Positions 32,785 to 41,571 of a stretch of DNA of 64,000 nucleotides are shown piece after piece. The DNA lies in assembly GCF_944387275.1 (NCBI RefSeq), contig NZ_CALXEG010000001.1, positions 62,001-126,000 on the forward strand, given 5' to 3'. The notes below the pieces were generated by a model. It had not been told where the DNA came from. It did not search any database and was given only the letters and a program-made list of their open reading frames with translations. This stretch comes from an uncultured Pseudoflavonifractor sp. (GTDB taxonomy: Bacteria; Bacillota; Clostridia; Oscillospirales; Oscillospiraceae). The translations under genes were made by a program, and so were the position numbers. Numbering within the stretch: position 1 is the first letter of the stretch; each line of letters starts with the position of its first letter.

Positions 32785-34641
32785 TTACCCCACGTCCTCG
32801 AACTGGGAGTTGTAGAGGTCGGCGTAGAAGCCGCCCTTGGCCAGCAGCTGCTGGTGGTTGCCCTGCTCCACGATGTCGCCGTCCTTCATCACCAGGATGA
32901 GGTCGGCGTTCTTGATGGTGGAGAGCCGGTGGGCGATGACAAAGCTGGTGCGGCCCTTCATCAGGTTGGCCATGGCGTCCTGGATCAGGTGCTCGGTGCG
33001 GGTGTCCACCGAGGAGGTGGCCTCGTCCAGGATCATGATCTTGTTGTCGGCCAGGATGGCCCGGGCGATGGTCAGAAGCTGCTTCTGGCCCTGGGAGATG
33101 TTGGTGGCGTCCTCGTTGAGCTCCATCTGGTAGGCACCGGGGAGGGTCTGGATGAAGTGGTGGACGTGGGCGGCCTTGGCGGCGGCGATGACCTCCTCAT
33201 CGCTGGCGTCCAGGCGGCCGTAGCGGATGTTCTCCATGATGGTGCCCTTGAACAGCCAGGTATCCTGGAGCACCATGCCGAAGGTCTCCCGCAGGTCGGC
33301 CCGGCGGAAGTCCCGCACGTCGTGGCCGTCCACCCGAATGGCGCCGGAGTTGACGTCATAGAACCGCATGAGCAGCTTGACCATGGTGGTCTTGCCCGCG
33401 CCGGTGGGGCCCACGATGGCCACCATCTGACCGGGCTCCACGTGGGCGGAGAAGTCGTTGATGATGATCTTGTCGGGGTTGTAGCCGAAGTGGACGTGGT
33501 CGAAGTCCACGCCGCCCTTCACGTCGGCCAGAGAGGCGGGCTGGGCGGGGTCGGGGGTCTCCTCCTCCTCGTCCAGGAACTCAAAGACCCGCTCGGCGGC
33601 GGCGGCCATGGACTGGAGCATATTGGAGACCTGGGCGATCTGGGTGATGGGCTGGGTGAAGTTCTTCACGTACTGGATGAAGGCCTGGATATCGCCCACC
33701 TTGATGACCCCGGCCACGGCCAGCATGCTGCCCGACACGGCCACGGCCACATAGCCCAGGTTGCCCACAAAGTTCATGATGGGCTGCATCATGCCCGAGA
33801 AGAATTGGCTCTTCCAGGCGGACTGGAACAGGATGCGGTTGGTCTCGTCAAATCTGGCCTTGACGGTCTCCTCCTGGTTGAAAGCCCGGATGACGTTGTG
33901 GCCGGAGTAGCACTCCTCCACCTGGCCGTTGATGTGGCCCAGGTACTCCTGCTGGGCCTTGAAGTACTTCTGGGAGTGCTTGATCACAATGCTGATGAGG
34001 AGCATGGAGATGGGCAGGATGACCACGGCGATGAGGGTCATCAGGGGGCTGATGGTGAGCATCATGATGAACACGCCGATGATCATGGTCACCGAGGTGA
34101 TGAGCTGGGTGATGCTCTGGTTCAGGCTCTGGCCCATGGTGTCCACGTCGTTGGTGATGCGGGAGAGGACCTCGCCCACGGTGCGGGACTCAAAGTACTT
34201 CATGGGCATGCGGTTGATCTTCTCCGAGATATCCCGGCGCATGCGGTAGGCCATCTTCTGGGCGATGCCGCTCATGATCCAGCCCTGGATGGAGCCGAAG
34301 AGGGCGGCCAGCAGGTACATGCCCAGGAGGAAGAGGAGAATCTGGGCGATGCGGCCGAAGTCGATGCCGCCGGTGCCGCTGATCTTGGCCACCAGGCCGT
34401 TGAAGAGCTCGGTGGTGGCGTTGCCCAGGATCTTGGGCCCGAAGATATTGAACACGGTGGAGCCCGCCGCGAAGAGCAGCACAAAGCACAGTCCGATCTT
34501 ATAGCTGCCCATGTAGGAGAGCAGCTTGCCGATGGTGCCCTTGAAGTCCTTGGCCTTCTCGCCGGGCCGCATGCCGCCGTGGCCCATACCGCCCATGGGT
34601 CCCCGGCGGGGCTGGGTGTGGGTCTGTTTTGTCTCGCTCAT
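32785..34641 (-). CDS. ABC exporter half-transporter (multidrug/lipid type), second subunit
   Basis: 618-residue protein: a six-helix export domain (~30-335), then the ATPase with Walker A VGPTGAGKTTMVK, signature NISQGQKQLLTIARA, Walker B IMILDEATSSVD and a switch His in IAHRLSTI. The signature begins ISQGQ rather than LSGGQ. The N-terminus is Gly/Met/Arg-rich. It overlaps the upstream ABC gene by four bases (ATGA), so the two form a heterodimer of the LmrCD/EfrAB class exporting drugs or lipids. Confidence 0.92.
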   Translation of the reverse strand: MSETKQTHTQPRRGPMGGMGHGGMRPGEKAKDFKGTIGKLLSYMGSYKIGLCFVLLFAAGSTVFNIFGPKILGNATTELFNGLVAKISGTGGIDFGRIAQILLFLLGMYLLAALFGSIQGWIMSGIAQKMAYRMRRDISEKINRMPMKYFESRTVGEVLSRITNDVDTMGQSLNQSITQLITSVTMIIGVFIMMLTISPLMTLIAVVILPISMLLISIVIKHSQKYFKAQQEYLGHINGQVEECYSGHNVIRAFNQEETVKARFDETNRILFQSAWKSQFFSGMMQPIMNFVGNLGYVAVAVSGSMLAVAGVIKVGDIQAFIQYVKNFTQPITQIAQVSNMLQSMAAAAERVFEFLDEEEETPDPAQPASLADVKGGVDFDHVHFGYNPDKIIINDFSAHVEPGQMVAIVGPTGAGKTTMVKLLMRFYDVNSGAIRVDGHDVRDFRRADLRETFGMVLQDTWLFKGTIMENIRYGRLDASDEEVIAAAKAAHVHHFIQTLPGAYQMELNEDATNISQGQKQLLTIARAILADNKIMILDEATSSVDTRTEHLIQDAMANLMKGRTSFVIAHRLSTIKNADLILVMKDGDIVEQGNHQQLLAKGGFYADLYNSQFEDVG

Positions 34642-36785
34642 GCTCCCTCACCTCCCAATTCCGCTGCGGAGAGCTGGCTTCTTGCAATTTCCTGATAAGT
34701 GGGGCAGGTCTTCATCAGCTCCTCGTGGGTGCCGATGCCTGCGATCCTGCCCTCGTCCAGCACCACGATCTGGTCAGCGTGGAGGATGGTGGAGATCCGC
34801 TGGGCCACGATGATGACGGTGGCGTCCTTTACCTTCTCGTTGAGGGCCCGGCGGAGGACCACGTCGGTCTTGTAGTCCAGGGCGGAGAAGGAGTCGTCAA
34901 AGAGGAACACTCTGGGGTTCTTGGCGATGGCCCGGGCGATAGACAGCCGCTGTCTCTGGCCGCCGGACACGTTGGTGCCGCCCTGGGCGATGGGGGTGTG
35001 GTAGCCGTCGGGCTTGGAGTCGATGAACTCCTTGGCCTGGGCGATCTCCGCCGCCTCCTCCATGGCCTGGTCGGTGATGTTCGCGCCGCCGAACTTCAGG
35101 TTGGACTCAATGTCGCCGGAGAAGAGCACGCCCTTTTGGGGCACATATCCCAGCAGCTCGTGGAGCTTGTGCTGGGACAGGTCCCGGATGTCCACGCCGT
35201 CCATGGTGATGCGGCCGTAGCTCACGTCGAAGAACCGGGGGATCAGGTTCAGCAGGGTGGACTTGCCCGAGCCGGTGGAGCCGATGATGGCGGTGGTCTG
35301 GCCGGGCTGAGCGGTGAAGGTGATGTGCTCCAGCACGTCGGCCCCGGCGTCGGGGTAGCGGAAGGACACGTCCTCAAAGGCCACCACGCCCTTCCACTGC
35401 TCCTTGGTATTGTCCTTCACCTTCCGCTTGTCCCGGATGATGGGCTTGGTCTGGAGCACCTCGTCGATACGCTCGGCGGCCACGCTGGCCCGGGGTAGGA
35501 AGATGGCGATCATGGCGATCATGAGGAAGGACATGACAATCTGCATGGTGTAGGTGATGAAGGCGATCATATCGCCCACCTGCATGGTGCCCGCGTCGAT
35601 GCCGTGGCCGCCGTTCCACACGATGAGGATGGACACGCCGTTCATCAGCAGCATCATCATGGGCATCATGAAGGTCATGACCCGGTTGGTGAACAGCTGG
35701 GTCTTCTTCAGGTCCAGGTTGGCCAGGTCGAAGCGCTTCTCCTCGTGCTTCTCCCGGCTGAAGGCCCGGATGACGGGCAGGCCGGTGAGGATCTCCCGGG
35801 AGACCAGGTTCATCTTGTCCACCAGGGTCTGCATCCGCTTGAATTTGGGCAGGGCCAGGCCCATGAGCAGGGCCACCAGCACCAGGGCGGTGCCCACGGC
35901 CACGGCGATGATCCACTCCATGCCGGTGTGGGTGGTGGCCACCTTGACAATGCCGCCGATGCCCAGGATGGGTGCATAGATGACGATGCGCAGCATGAGC
36001 ACCACCACCATCTGCACCTGCTGGATGTCGTTGGTGGAGCGGGTGATGAGGGACGCGGTGGAGAACTTGTCGATCTCCGCGTTGGAGAAGGACATGACGG
36101 CCTTGAACACGTCGCCGCGGAGGCTCATGCCCAGCTGGGCGGCGGTGCGGGAGGCCAGCAGACCCACCAGGATGGCGGCAGCGGCCATCAGCAGGGAGAT
36201 GCCCAGCATCTTGCCGCCGGTAGAGAGCAGGTAGTTCATCTGGATCTGGTCCAGGTCCAGGCCCATGGCGGCATACTCCTCTTTGACAAAGAGGAGAGCC
36301 TTCTGCTCCACGATCATGTCGGACTGGGTGCCGAACTGCTCCAGAGCCTGGTCCGCCATGGCCTGGAGCTGTTCCAGGGTCATCTGGCCGGAGGCGAGCA
36401 TGGCCTGGAGGGTAGCGGCGTCCATGCCCTGCTCCTCCATGGCGGAGAGCATGAGCATGGGCATGCCGAACACATCGTCCAGCTCCTCCAGGGCGCTCTC
36501 ACTCACCTTGTTCCGGTACCAGATGCCGTCGTCATTCAGCGTATAGGCGGCCTCCACCTTGCTCCAGCTGTCCTCGTCCATGAAGAGCTTCAGGTCCTCC
36601 ATGGTCTCGTCCCGGATCTGGTCGGGGGCGGCGTGCTCGATGCCCCCCTGCTGGATGCCCACATCCACAATGTCCGATGTGTACTGCGGCAGGCTCAGGT
36701 CGCACCAGGCCTGCACCACCAGCAGGAGCATAATGGCCAGGATGGGCCATTTCACCTGCTTGAGATAGCGTATCAATTTCAGCAC
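34638..36785 (-). CDS. ABC exporter half-transporter with extracytoplasmic insertion, first subunit
   Basis: 715-residue protein, about 130 longer than a usual half-transporter. After the first helix (VKWPILAIMLLLVVQAW) there is an acidic, Met/Gln-rich insertion (~residues 40-190: EEQGMDAATLQAMLASGQM etc.) before the second helix, predicted outside the membrane. The ATPase has Walker A GSTGSGKSTLLN, signature NVSGGQRQRLSIARA, and Walker B VFLFDDSFSALD, in which the usual catalytic Glu is Asp-Ser, a degenerate site typical of one half of a heterodimer. The GTG at 36785 has AAAGGAG 8 bases upstream and overlaps the MarR stop. Confidence 0.9.
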   Translation of the reverse strand: MLKLIRYLKQVKWPILAIMLLLVVQAWCDLSLPQYTSDIVDVGIQQGGIEHAAPDQIRDETMEDLKLFMDEDSWSKVEAAYTLNDDGIWYRNKVSESALEELDDVFGMPMLMLSAMEEQGMDAATLQAMLASGQMTLEQLQAMADQALEQFGTQSDMIVEQKALLFVKEEYAAMGLDLDQIQMNYLLSTGGKMLGISLLMAAAAILVGLLASRTAAQLGMSLRGDVFKAVMSFSNAEIDKFSTASLITRSTNDIQQVQMVVVLMLRIVIYAPILGIGGIVKVATTHTGMEWIIAVAVGTALVLVALLMGLALPKFKRMQTLVDKMNLVSREILTGLPVIRAFSREKHEEKRFDLANLDLKKTQLFTNRVMTFMMPMMMLLMNGVSILIVWNGGHGIDAGTMQVGDMIAFITYTMQIVMSFLMIAMIAIFLPRASVAAERIDEVLQTKPIIRDKRKVKDNTKEQWKGVVAFEDVSFRYPDAGADVLEHITFTAQPGQTTAIIGSTGSGKSTLLNLIPRFFDVSYGRITMDGVDIRDLSQHKLHELLGYVPQKGVLFSGDIESNLKFGGANITDQAMEEAAEIAQAKEFIDSKPDGYHTPIAQGGTNVSGGQRQRLSIARAIAKNPRVFLFDDSFSALDYKTDVVLRRALNEKVKDATVIIVAQRISTILHADQIVVLDEGRIAGIGTHEELMKTCPTYQEIARSQLSAAELGGEGA

Positions 36786-37243
36786 TGCTCTGTCTCCTTT
36801 GCTCGTTCGTCTTCCAGAATGGCGGAGAACTGGTTCCACAGGTCAATCATGGCCTGGACATTCTCCTGGCCCATCCGCTCCACCACCCGGTCCAGGAACC
36901 GGGACAGCCGCTCCGCCGTCCTGCACCTGGCCGCCTCACCCTGGTCGGTGAGGACGATGTAGGTATTGCGCCGGTCGGACTTGTCGATCCGCCGTTCGAT
37001 GAGGTTCCGCTCCTCCATGTCCCGCAGCATCCGGGACACTCTGGGGGCTGAGACCCGGGCGCACTGGGCCAGCTCCCGGACGTGCATCCCCTCCGGGTGC
37101 TCCTTCAGGTGCTCCCGCAGCATGGAGAGCCCGAAGAACTCCCCCTGGGTCAGGCCTTCCGTCTCAATGAGCTGCCCGGTATTCAGCTTTCCGAACCGGT
37201 GCAGGGCCTGGAAGATCTCCCGCTGTATCTCTCTGTGCTCCAC
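36779..37243 (-). CDS. MarR-family transcriptional regulator
   Basis: 154-residue winged-helix regulator. The DNA-binding core spans about residues 40-110 (LTQGEFFGLSMLREHL... MHVRELAQCARVSAPRVSRMLRDMEERNLIERRIDKSDRRNTYIVLT). It is the first gene of an operon with two ABC exporter halves, overlapping the next gene by 7 bases. This arrangement is typical of ligand-relieved autorepression of a drug exporter. A 12-base palindrome over the -10 element is the candidate operator. Confidence 0.9.
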   Translation of the reverse strand: MEHREIQREIFQALHRFGKLNTGQLIETEGLTQGEFFGLSMLREHLKEHPEGMHVRELAQCARVSAPRVSRMLRDMEERNLIERRIDKSDRRNTYIVLTDQGEAARCRTAERLSRFLDRVVERMGQENVQAMIDLWNQFSAILEDERAKETEQC

Positions 37244-37296
37244 GCTTTCACCTTCTTTCCTTGCTAATTGTTAATGCAGTTATCTTTTAATCACGT

Positions 37297-37332
37297 TATG
37301 ATATCATACGCGCCCGACCCCTGTCCTGTCAA
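37297..37332 (-). promoter_or_regulatory. Promoter and palindromic operator of the MarR/ABC operon
   Basis: On the minus strand TTGACA (37332-37327), 18 bases, TATGAT (37308-37303). The -10 lies inside TATGATATCATA (37297-37308), a perfect 12-base palindrome suited to a dimeric MarR repressor. Confidence 0.65.
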
Positions 37333-37423
37333 CCGCATTGTGCACAAAAAAATCCGCGCTCAGACCACTCTCCTTTGTTCCGTGTCATGGGTATCCCTGT
37401 ATTCATTTATGTCAACCGAAAGC

Positions 37424-37458
37424 ACAAAAAGCCCCCGGGGCTGTGGAGCCCCGGGGGC
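37424..37458 (-). terminator. Terminator of the cysE-cysS operon
   Basis: GCCCCCGGGGCT pairs with AGCCCCGGGGGC around a 4-base loop; on the minus strand it is followed by TTTTTGTG. Confidence 0.9.
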
Positions 37459-37478
37459 AGAGACGCTCTATTCTGTTA

Positions 37479-38888
37479 TTATATCCGCTTCCACTCCACG
37501 CCATTGGGGGTGTCCTTGATCTCCACGCCCATGGCCTTGAGCTGATCCCGGATGGCGTCGGCCTGGGCCCAGTTCTTCTCCTTCTTGGCCTGGGCGCGCT
37601 GGGCGATGAGGGCCTCGATCTCCTCGGCGCCCTCCGCGGGGACGGCCTCCTTCTCCTTCAGGGCGGCGGCCCGGCCCAGCAGGTCCAGACCCAGCACCTT
37701 GTCAAAGTCGGCGATGATGGCCCGCTTGGTGGCGTCGTTCACGTCGGCCTTGAGGGCGTCGTACACGGCGGTGACGCCCAGAGAGGTGTTCAGGTCGTTG
37801 CCCACAGCCTCGATGAAGGCGGCTCTGGCGGCGTCCACGGCGGCCTGGTCCACGTCGCCCTCCTCGCCCAGGGCGGCCACGCGGCTCACCAGCTTGTCGT
37901 AGGCGGCCTTGGCGTTGTCCAGGTTTTCCCAGGTGAACACCAGGCCCTTGCGGTAGTGGGACTGAAGGCAGAACAGCCGGTAGACCAGGGGGTCGTAGCC
38001 CTTCTCCTCCAGCAGGGAGACGGTGAGGAACTCGCCCTTGGACTTGCTCATCTTGCCGGTGCTGGTGTTCAGGTGGTGGACGTGCATCCAGTATTTGCAC
38101 CAGGGGTGGCCCAGGTAGGCCTCGGACTGGGCGATCTCGTTGGTGTGGTGGGGGAAGGCGTTGTCAATGCCGCCGCAGTGGATGTCCAGGTACTCCCCCA
38201 GGTACTTCATGGAGATGCAGGAGCACTCGATGTGCCAGCCGGGGTAGCCCACGCCCCAGGGGGAGTCCCACTTGAGGGCCTGGTCCTCGAACTTGCTCTT
38301 GGTAAACCACAGGACGAAATCGGCCTTGTTGCGCTTGTTCTGGTCCTCCTCCACGCTGTCCCGGACGCCCACAGCCAGGTTCTCCTCGTCGTGGTCGTTG
38401 AACACGTAGTAGCGCTTGAGCTTGGAGGTATCGAAGTACACGTTGCCCCCGGCCAGGTAGGCGTAGCCGGTGTCCAGCAGCTTGGTGATGACCTTGATAT
38501 AGCTGTCGATCATGCCGGTGGCGGGCTGGACCACGTCGGGGTACTTGATGTTCAACTTCTTGCAGTCGGCGAAGAAGGCGTCGGTGTAGAACTTGGCGAT
38601 CTCCATGACGGTCTTGTGCTCCCGCTGGGCGCCCTTGACCATCTTGTCCTCGCCGGTGTCGGCGTCGGAGGCCAGGTGGCCCACGTCGGTGATGTTCATG
38701 ACCCGCTTCACGTCGTAGCCGTCATAGCGGAGGAACTTCTCCAGCACATCCTCCATGATATAGGAGCGCAGATTGCCGATGTGGGCGAAGTGGTACACCG
38801 TGGGGCCGCAGGTGTACATGGACACCTTGCCGGGCACGTGGGGGACGAATTCCTCCTTGGTGTGGGAGAGGGAATTGTAGAGCTTCAT
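37479..38888 (-). CDS. cysS: Cysteinyl-tRNA synthetase
   Basis: 469-residue class I synthetase. The HIGH-type motif is FAHIGNLRSY near residue 35 and the KMSKS motif is GKMSKSKGEF near 268. The zinc-site cysteine MYTCGPTV is near the N-terminus, and WHIECSC near 235 supplies further ligands. Length matches bacterial CysS. It is the second gene of a T-box-controlled operon after serine acetyltransferase, an arrangement that couples cysteine synthesis to tRNA-Cys charging. Confidence 0.96.
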   Translation of the reverse strand: MKLYNSLSHTKEEFVPHVPGKVSMYTCGPTVYHFAHIGNLRSYIMEDVLEKFLRYDGYDVKRVMNITDVGHLASDADTGEDKMVKGAQREHKTVMEIAKFYTDAFFADCKKLNIKYPDVVQPATGMIDSYIKVITKLLDTGYAYLAGGNVYFDTSKLKRYYVFNDHDEENLAVGVRDSVEEDQNKRNKADFVLWFTKSKFEDQALKWDSPWGVGYPGWHIECSCISMKYLGEYLDIHCGGIDNAFPHHTNEIAQSEAYLGHPWCKYWMHVHHLNTSTGKMSKSKGEFLTVSLLEEKGYDPLVYRLFCLQSHYRKGLVFTWENLDNAKAAYDKLVSRVAALGEEGDVDQAAVDAARAAFIEAVGNDLNTSLGVTAVYDALKADVNDATKRAIIADFDKVLGLDLLGRAAALKEKEAVPAEGAEEIEALIAQRAQAKKEKNWAQADAIRDQLKAMGVEIKDTPNGVEWKRI

Positions 38889-38915
38889 ATTCTGATATCT
38901 CCTTGTTTTTATAGA

Positions 38916-39566
38916 TTAAAGGTTTCCGTTTTTGGCCTGCTGGTCGATGAACTGCTCCAGCCACTCCAGCCGGGAGGACAGGGCCTGGAGCTCCTTCTGC
39001 ACCGGGTCGGTGATGTGGATCTGGTCCACCTTGGAGGCGTAGTCCACCCGCTCGCCGGCAATGCGCACCACCCGGGCGGGCACGCCCACGGCGGTGGCGT
39101 CGGGTGGGATCTCGGTGAGCACCACGGCGTTGGCCGCGATGCGGGAGTTGTCCCCCACCTTGAAGGGGCCCAGCACCTTGGCCCCGGCCGACACCATCAC
39201 ATTGTTGCCCAGGGTGGGGTGGCGCTTGCCGTGGTCCTTGCCGGTGCCGCCCAGGGTGACGCCGTGGTAGATGAGGCAGTCGTCCCCGATCTCGGCGGTC
39301 TCGCCGATGACGATGCCCATGCCGTGGTCAATGACCAGCCTGCGGCCGATCTTGGCTCCGGGGTGGATCTCGATGCCGGTCCAGCACCGGCTCCACTGGG
39401 ACACGCACCGGGCCAGGAAGAAGAGCCTGTGCCGGTAGAACCAGTGGGCGATGCGGTGGTAGATGACGGCGTGCACGCCGGGGTAGAGCAGAAAGATCTC
39501 CAGGCGGCTGCGGGCCGCCGGGTCACGGGCCTGATAGGCCCGCAGGGTCTCGCCAAGTCTGGTCAT
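38916..39566 (-). CDS. cysE: Serine O-acetyltransferase (EpsC/CysE type)
   Basis: 216-residue hexapeptide-repeat acetyltransferase making O-acetyl-L-serine, the carbon precursor of cysteine. An N-terminal helical part (~1-75) leads into the left-handed beta-helix with HPGAKIGRRLVIDHGMGIVIG, the catalytic HGVTLGGTG and the acetyl-CoA region GAKVLGPFKVGDNSRIAANAVV. The short N-terminus is the EpsC form common in Gram-positives. The ATG at 39566 has AGGAGG 6 bases upstream; the longer reading runs through the T-box terminator. First gene of the T-box operon with cysS. Confidence 0.93.
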   Translation of the reverse strand: MTRLGETLRAYQARDPAARSRLEIFLLYPGVHAVIYHRIAHWFYRHRLFFLARCVSQWSRCWTGIEIHPGAKIGRRLVIDHGMGIVIGETAEIGDDCLIYHGVTLGGTGKDHGKRHPTLGNNVMVSAGAKVLGPFKVGDNSRIAANAVVLTEIPPDATAVGVPARVVRIAGERVDYASKVDQIHITDPVQKELQALSSRLEWLEQFIDQQAKNGNL

Positions 39567-39605
39567 GGAATGCCTCCTGTCCGTCCGCCTGCGGGGCGGG
39601 TGATA

Positions 39606-39835
39606 AAAGAAAAACGCCTCCTGTGCCCAAAGGCACAAGAGGCGATCAAAAACCGCGGTTCCACTCTCGTTTCTCACTCAAAGGCCGGTGACGGGGCCAG
39701 CCGGAGGGCATCTGCATCCCTCTCGCTCCCGGACGCACTTCGCGCGGGGTTCCCGCGGGACCGCTCTCAGCCGGTGACGGTCCCTCTCTGGCCGGTAAGG
39801 CCTGCGCTACTCTTTCCGTTCCTCGCGATATTCAT
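39606..39835 (-). ncRNA. T-box riboswitch (tRNA-Cys) upstream of cysE-cysS
   Basis: Minus-strand leader. It contains AGAGAG with the stem I apical pairing GGGACCG/CGGTCCC (about 39790-39764) and the invariant T-box GTGGAACCGCGG (39664-39653), which pairs with the uncharged tRNA acceptor end. The terminator CGCCTCTTGTGCC/GGGCACAGGAGGCG follows with TTTTTCTTTT (39644-39606). A TGC at 39736-39734 within GAAGTGCGTC is the best placed specifier codon, matching cysteine; a TGC nearer 39705 is an alternative. Low cysteine, hence uncharged tRNA-Cys, should allow read-through into cysE-cysS. Confidence 0.92.
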
Positions 39836-39866
39836 TTGGGCGGATACTCCGCCGGTACAGTTCATT

Positions 39867-39895
39867 ATACTATCACGGGGCCTTCGGTGTGTCAA
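39867..39895 (-). promoter_or_regulatory. Promoter of the T-box/cysE/cysS transcript
   Basis: Minus strand TTGACA (39895-39890), 17 bases, TAGTAT (39872-39867); an overlapping TATAAT at 39869-39864 would give a 20-base spacer. Confidence 0.65.
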
Positions 39896-39910
39896 GGGCG
39901 GCGTGTCCCC

Positions 39911-41287
39911 TTAAATCAGGATGTATTTGAGCACAAAGAGGGCGGCCAGCACGTACATGGCGGGGCTGATCCGGCGGCGGTCCTTCCGGCCGGCGGCAGC
40001 GTGGATGACCACATAGGAGATGACGCCCAGGGCGATGCCCTCGGAGATGGAGTACAGGAAGGGGATGGCCAGGAAACAGAGGAATGCGGGGATGGCGTCG
40101 GCCAGGTCGGTGAAGTCCACCTTGAGGAGGGAGCCCACCATCATGAAGCCCACCACGATGAGGGCGGGGGCGGTGGCGAAGGAGGGCACCGCCAGGAACA
40201 GGGGGGACAGGAACAGGGCCACCCCGAACAGTCCGCCGGTGACCAGGGCGGTCAGGCCGGTGCGGCCGCCCTCGGCCACGCCCGCGGCGCTCTCGGCGAA
40301 GGTGGTGACGGTGGAGGTGCCCAGCACAGCGCCGGCAGTGGTGCCGATGGCGTCGGCCAGCAGGGCGCCCCGCAGCCGGGGCAGGCGGCCGTTCTCGTCC
40401 AGCATGTCCGCCTTGGAGGCGATGCCGATGAGGCCGCCCATGGTGTCGAACACGTCCACAAAGAGCAGGGCGAACACCACCACCGCAAACTCAGGGGTCA
40501 GCAGGGCGCTGAAGTCCATCTGTCCCAGGGTGGGCATGACGCTGGGCACGGCGATGCCGCCGGAGAAGTCGGGCAGCACGCTGCCCAGCACCGACGGGTC
40601 GTACAGCCCGGTGAGCTGGCACAGGATGCCCAGCACCCAGGTGGCCAGGATACCCCACAGGATGTTGCCCTTCACGCCCCGGACCACCAGGATGCCGGTG
40701 ATGAGCACCCCCACCATGGCCAGCACCACAGTGATGCCCACGGTGGAGAACTCCGCCCGGTTATCGGCGAAGCTGTACATCTCCACCAGGGTGGAGCTGT
40801 CCACCACCAGCTTGCAGTTCTGCATGCCGATGAAGGCGATAAACAGCCCGATGCCCGCCGACACGGCGTGCTTGAGTGACATTGGGATGGCGTTGAACAC
40901 CGCCTCCCGCACCCGGGTCAGGGAGAGGACGATAAAGATCACGCCCTCCACGAATACGGCGGCCAGGGCCATCTGCCAGCTGTACCCTATCTTGAGCACC
41001 ACGGTGTAGGCGAAGTAGGCGTTAAGGCCCATGCCCGCCGACAGGGCGAAGGGGTAGTTGGACAGAAAGGCCATGCAGATGGTGGCCACCATGGAGGCCA
41101 GACAGGTGGCGGTGAATACCGCGCCCTTGTCCATGCCCGCGTCCCCCAGAATCAGGGGATTGACGGCCAGAATGTAGGCCATGGTCACAAAGGTGGTCAG
41201 GCCTGCCACCACCTCAGTCTTTACGCTGGTGTTCTGTTCCCGGAGATGGAATATCCGCTCCAAAGCGCCTCCCTGTGTCTGCTGCAT
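39911..41287 (-). CDS. NCS2-family purine permease (AzgA-like)
   Basis: 458-residue transporter with 12-14 predicted helices. The N-terminus ERIFHLREQNTSVKTEVVAGLTTFVTMAYI and the GMGLNAYFAYTV motif are typical of the AzgA (adenine/hypoxanthine/guanine) branch of nucleobase-cation symporter 2. The VDVFDTMGGLIG stretch near residue 280 holds the conserved acidic site. The ATG at 41287 is preceded by AGAGGAGAAGAGGGAG; the longer reading adds a charged tail with no ribosome site. No purine riboswitch is seen in the upstream gap. Confidence 0.88.
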   Translation of the reverse strand: MQQTQGGALERIFHLREQNTSVKTEVVAGLTTFVTMAYILAVNPLILGDAGMDKGAVFTATCLASMVATICMAFLSNYPFALSAGMGLNAYFAYTVVLKIGYSWQMALAAVFVEGVIFIVLSLTRVREAVFNAIPMSLKHAVSAGIGLFIAFIGMQNCKLVVDSSTLVEMYSFADNRAEFSTVGITVVLAMVGVLITGILVVRGVKGNILWGILATWVLGILCQLTGLYDPSVLGSVLPDFSGGIAVPSVMPTLGQMDFSALLTPEFAVVVFALLFVDVFDTMGGLIGIASKADMLDENGRLPRLRGALLADAIGTTAGAVLGTSTVTTFAESAAGVAEGGRTGLTALVTGGLFGVALFLSPLFLAVPSFATAPALIVVGFMMVGSLLKVDFTDLADAIPAFLCFLAIPFLYSISEGIALGVISYVVIHAAAGRKDRRRISPAMYVLAALFVLKYILI

Positions 41288-41436
41288 CTCCCTCTTCTCC
41301 TCTCTGCTTTCAAACGGTTCTTTTGTCAACCGGCGGCCCATGGGCCGCAATTGATATTAGTATAACAGCTTGGAAATGGTTGTAAAGCCATCCATTCCGC
41401 CCCGTTTTTTTGCCCTTCAGATCCCCTCCGCCCCGT

Positions 41437-41455
41437 TGTCAACCTGGAGTTGACA
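41437..41455. promoter_or_regulatory. Inverted repeat upstream of the XRE gene, candidate operator
   Basis: TGTCAAC (41437-41443) and GTTGACA (41449-41455) are exact inverted copies with a 5-base spacer, 19 bases upstream of the -35. It could bind the XRE regulator encoded next or another dimeric factor. Confidence 0.45.
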
Positions 41456-41474
41456 GATTTCCAGCTTGTATCGC

Positions 41475-41503
41475 TTGAGGAACCCCCCTCTTTTTGGTAC
41501 ACT
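41475..41503 (+). promoter_or_regulatory. Promoter of the XRE regulator gene
   Basis: TTGAGG (41475-41480), 17 bases, TACACT (41498-41503), about 70 bases before the start codon. Confidence 0.55.
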
Positions 41504-41571
41504 GAAATCGGAAAGAAGGCCGCCGCCCCTGGCATGAGGGACGGCGGATGCGATATTGGAGGAGGTTCGCT

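Noticed and set aside
32677-34695. 672-codon plus-strand open frame opposite the ABC exporter
   Set aside because: Low-complexity His/Gly/Asp/Val translation antisense to a clear ABC protein.
41288-41571. Possible purine riboswitch for the nucleobase permease
   Set aside because: No conserved purine-aptamer core is recognisable on the minus strand.
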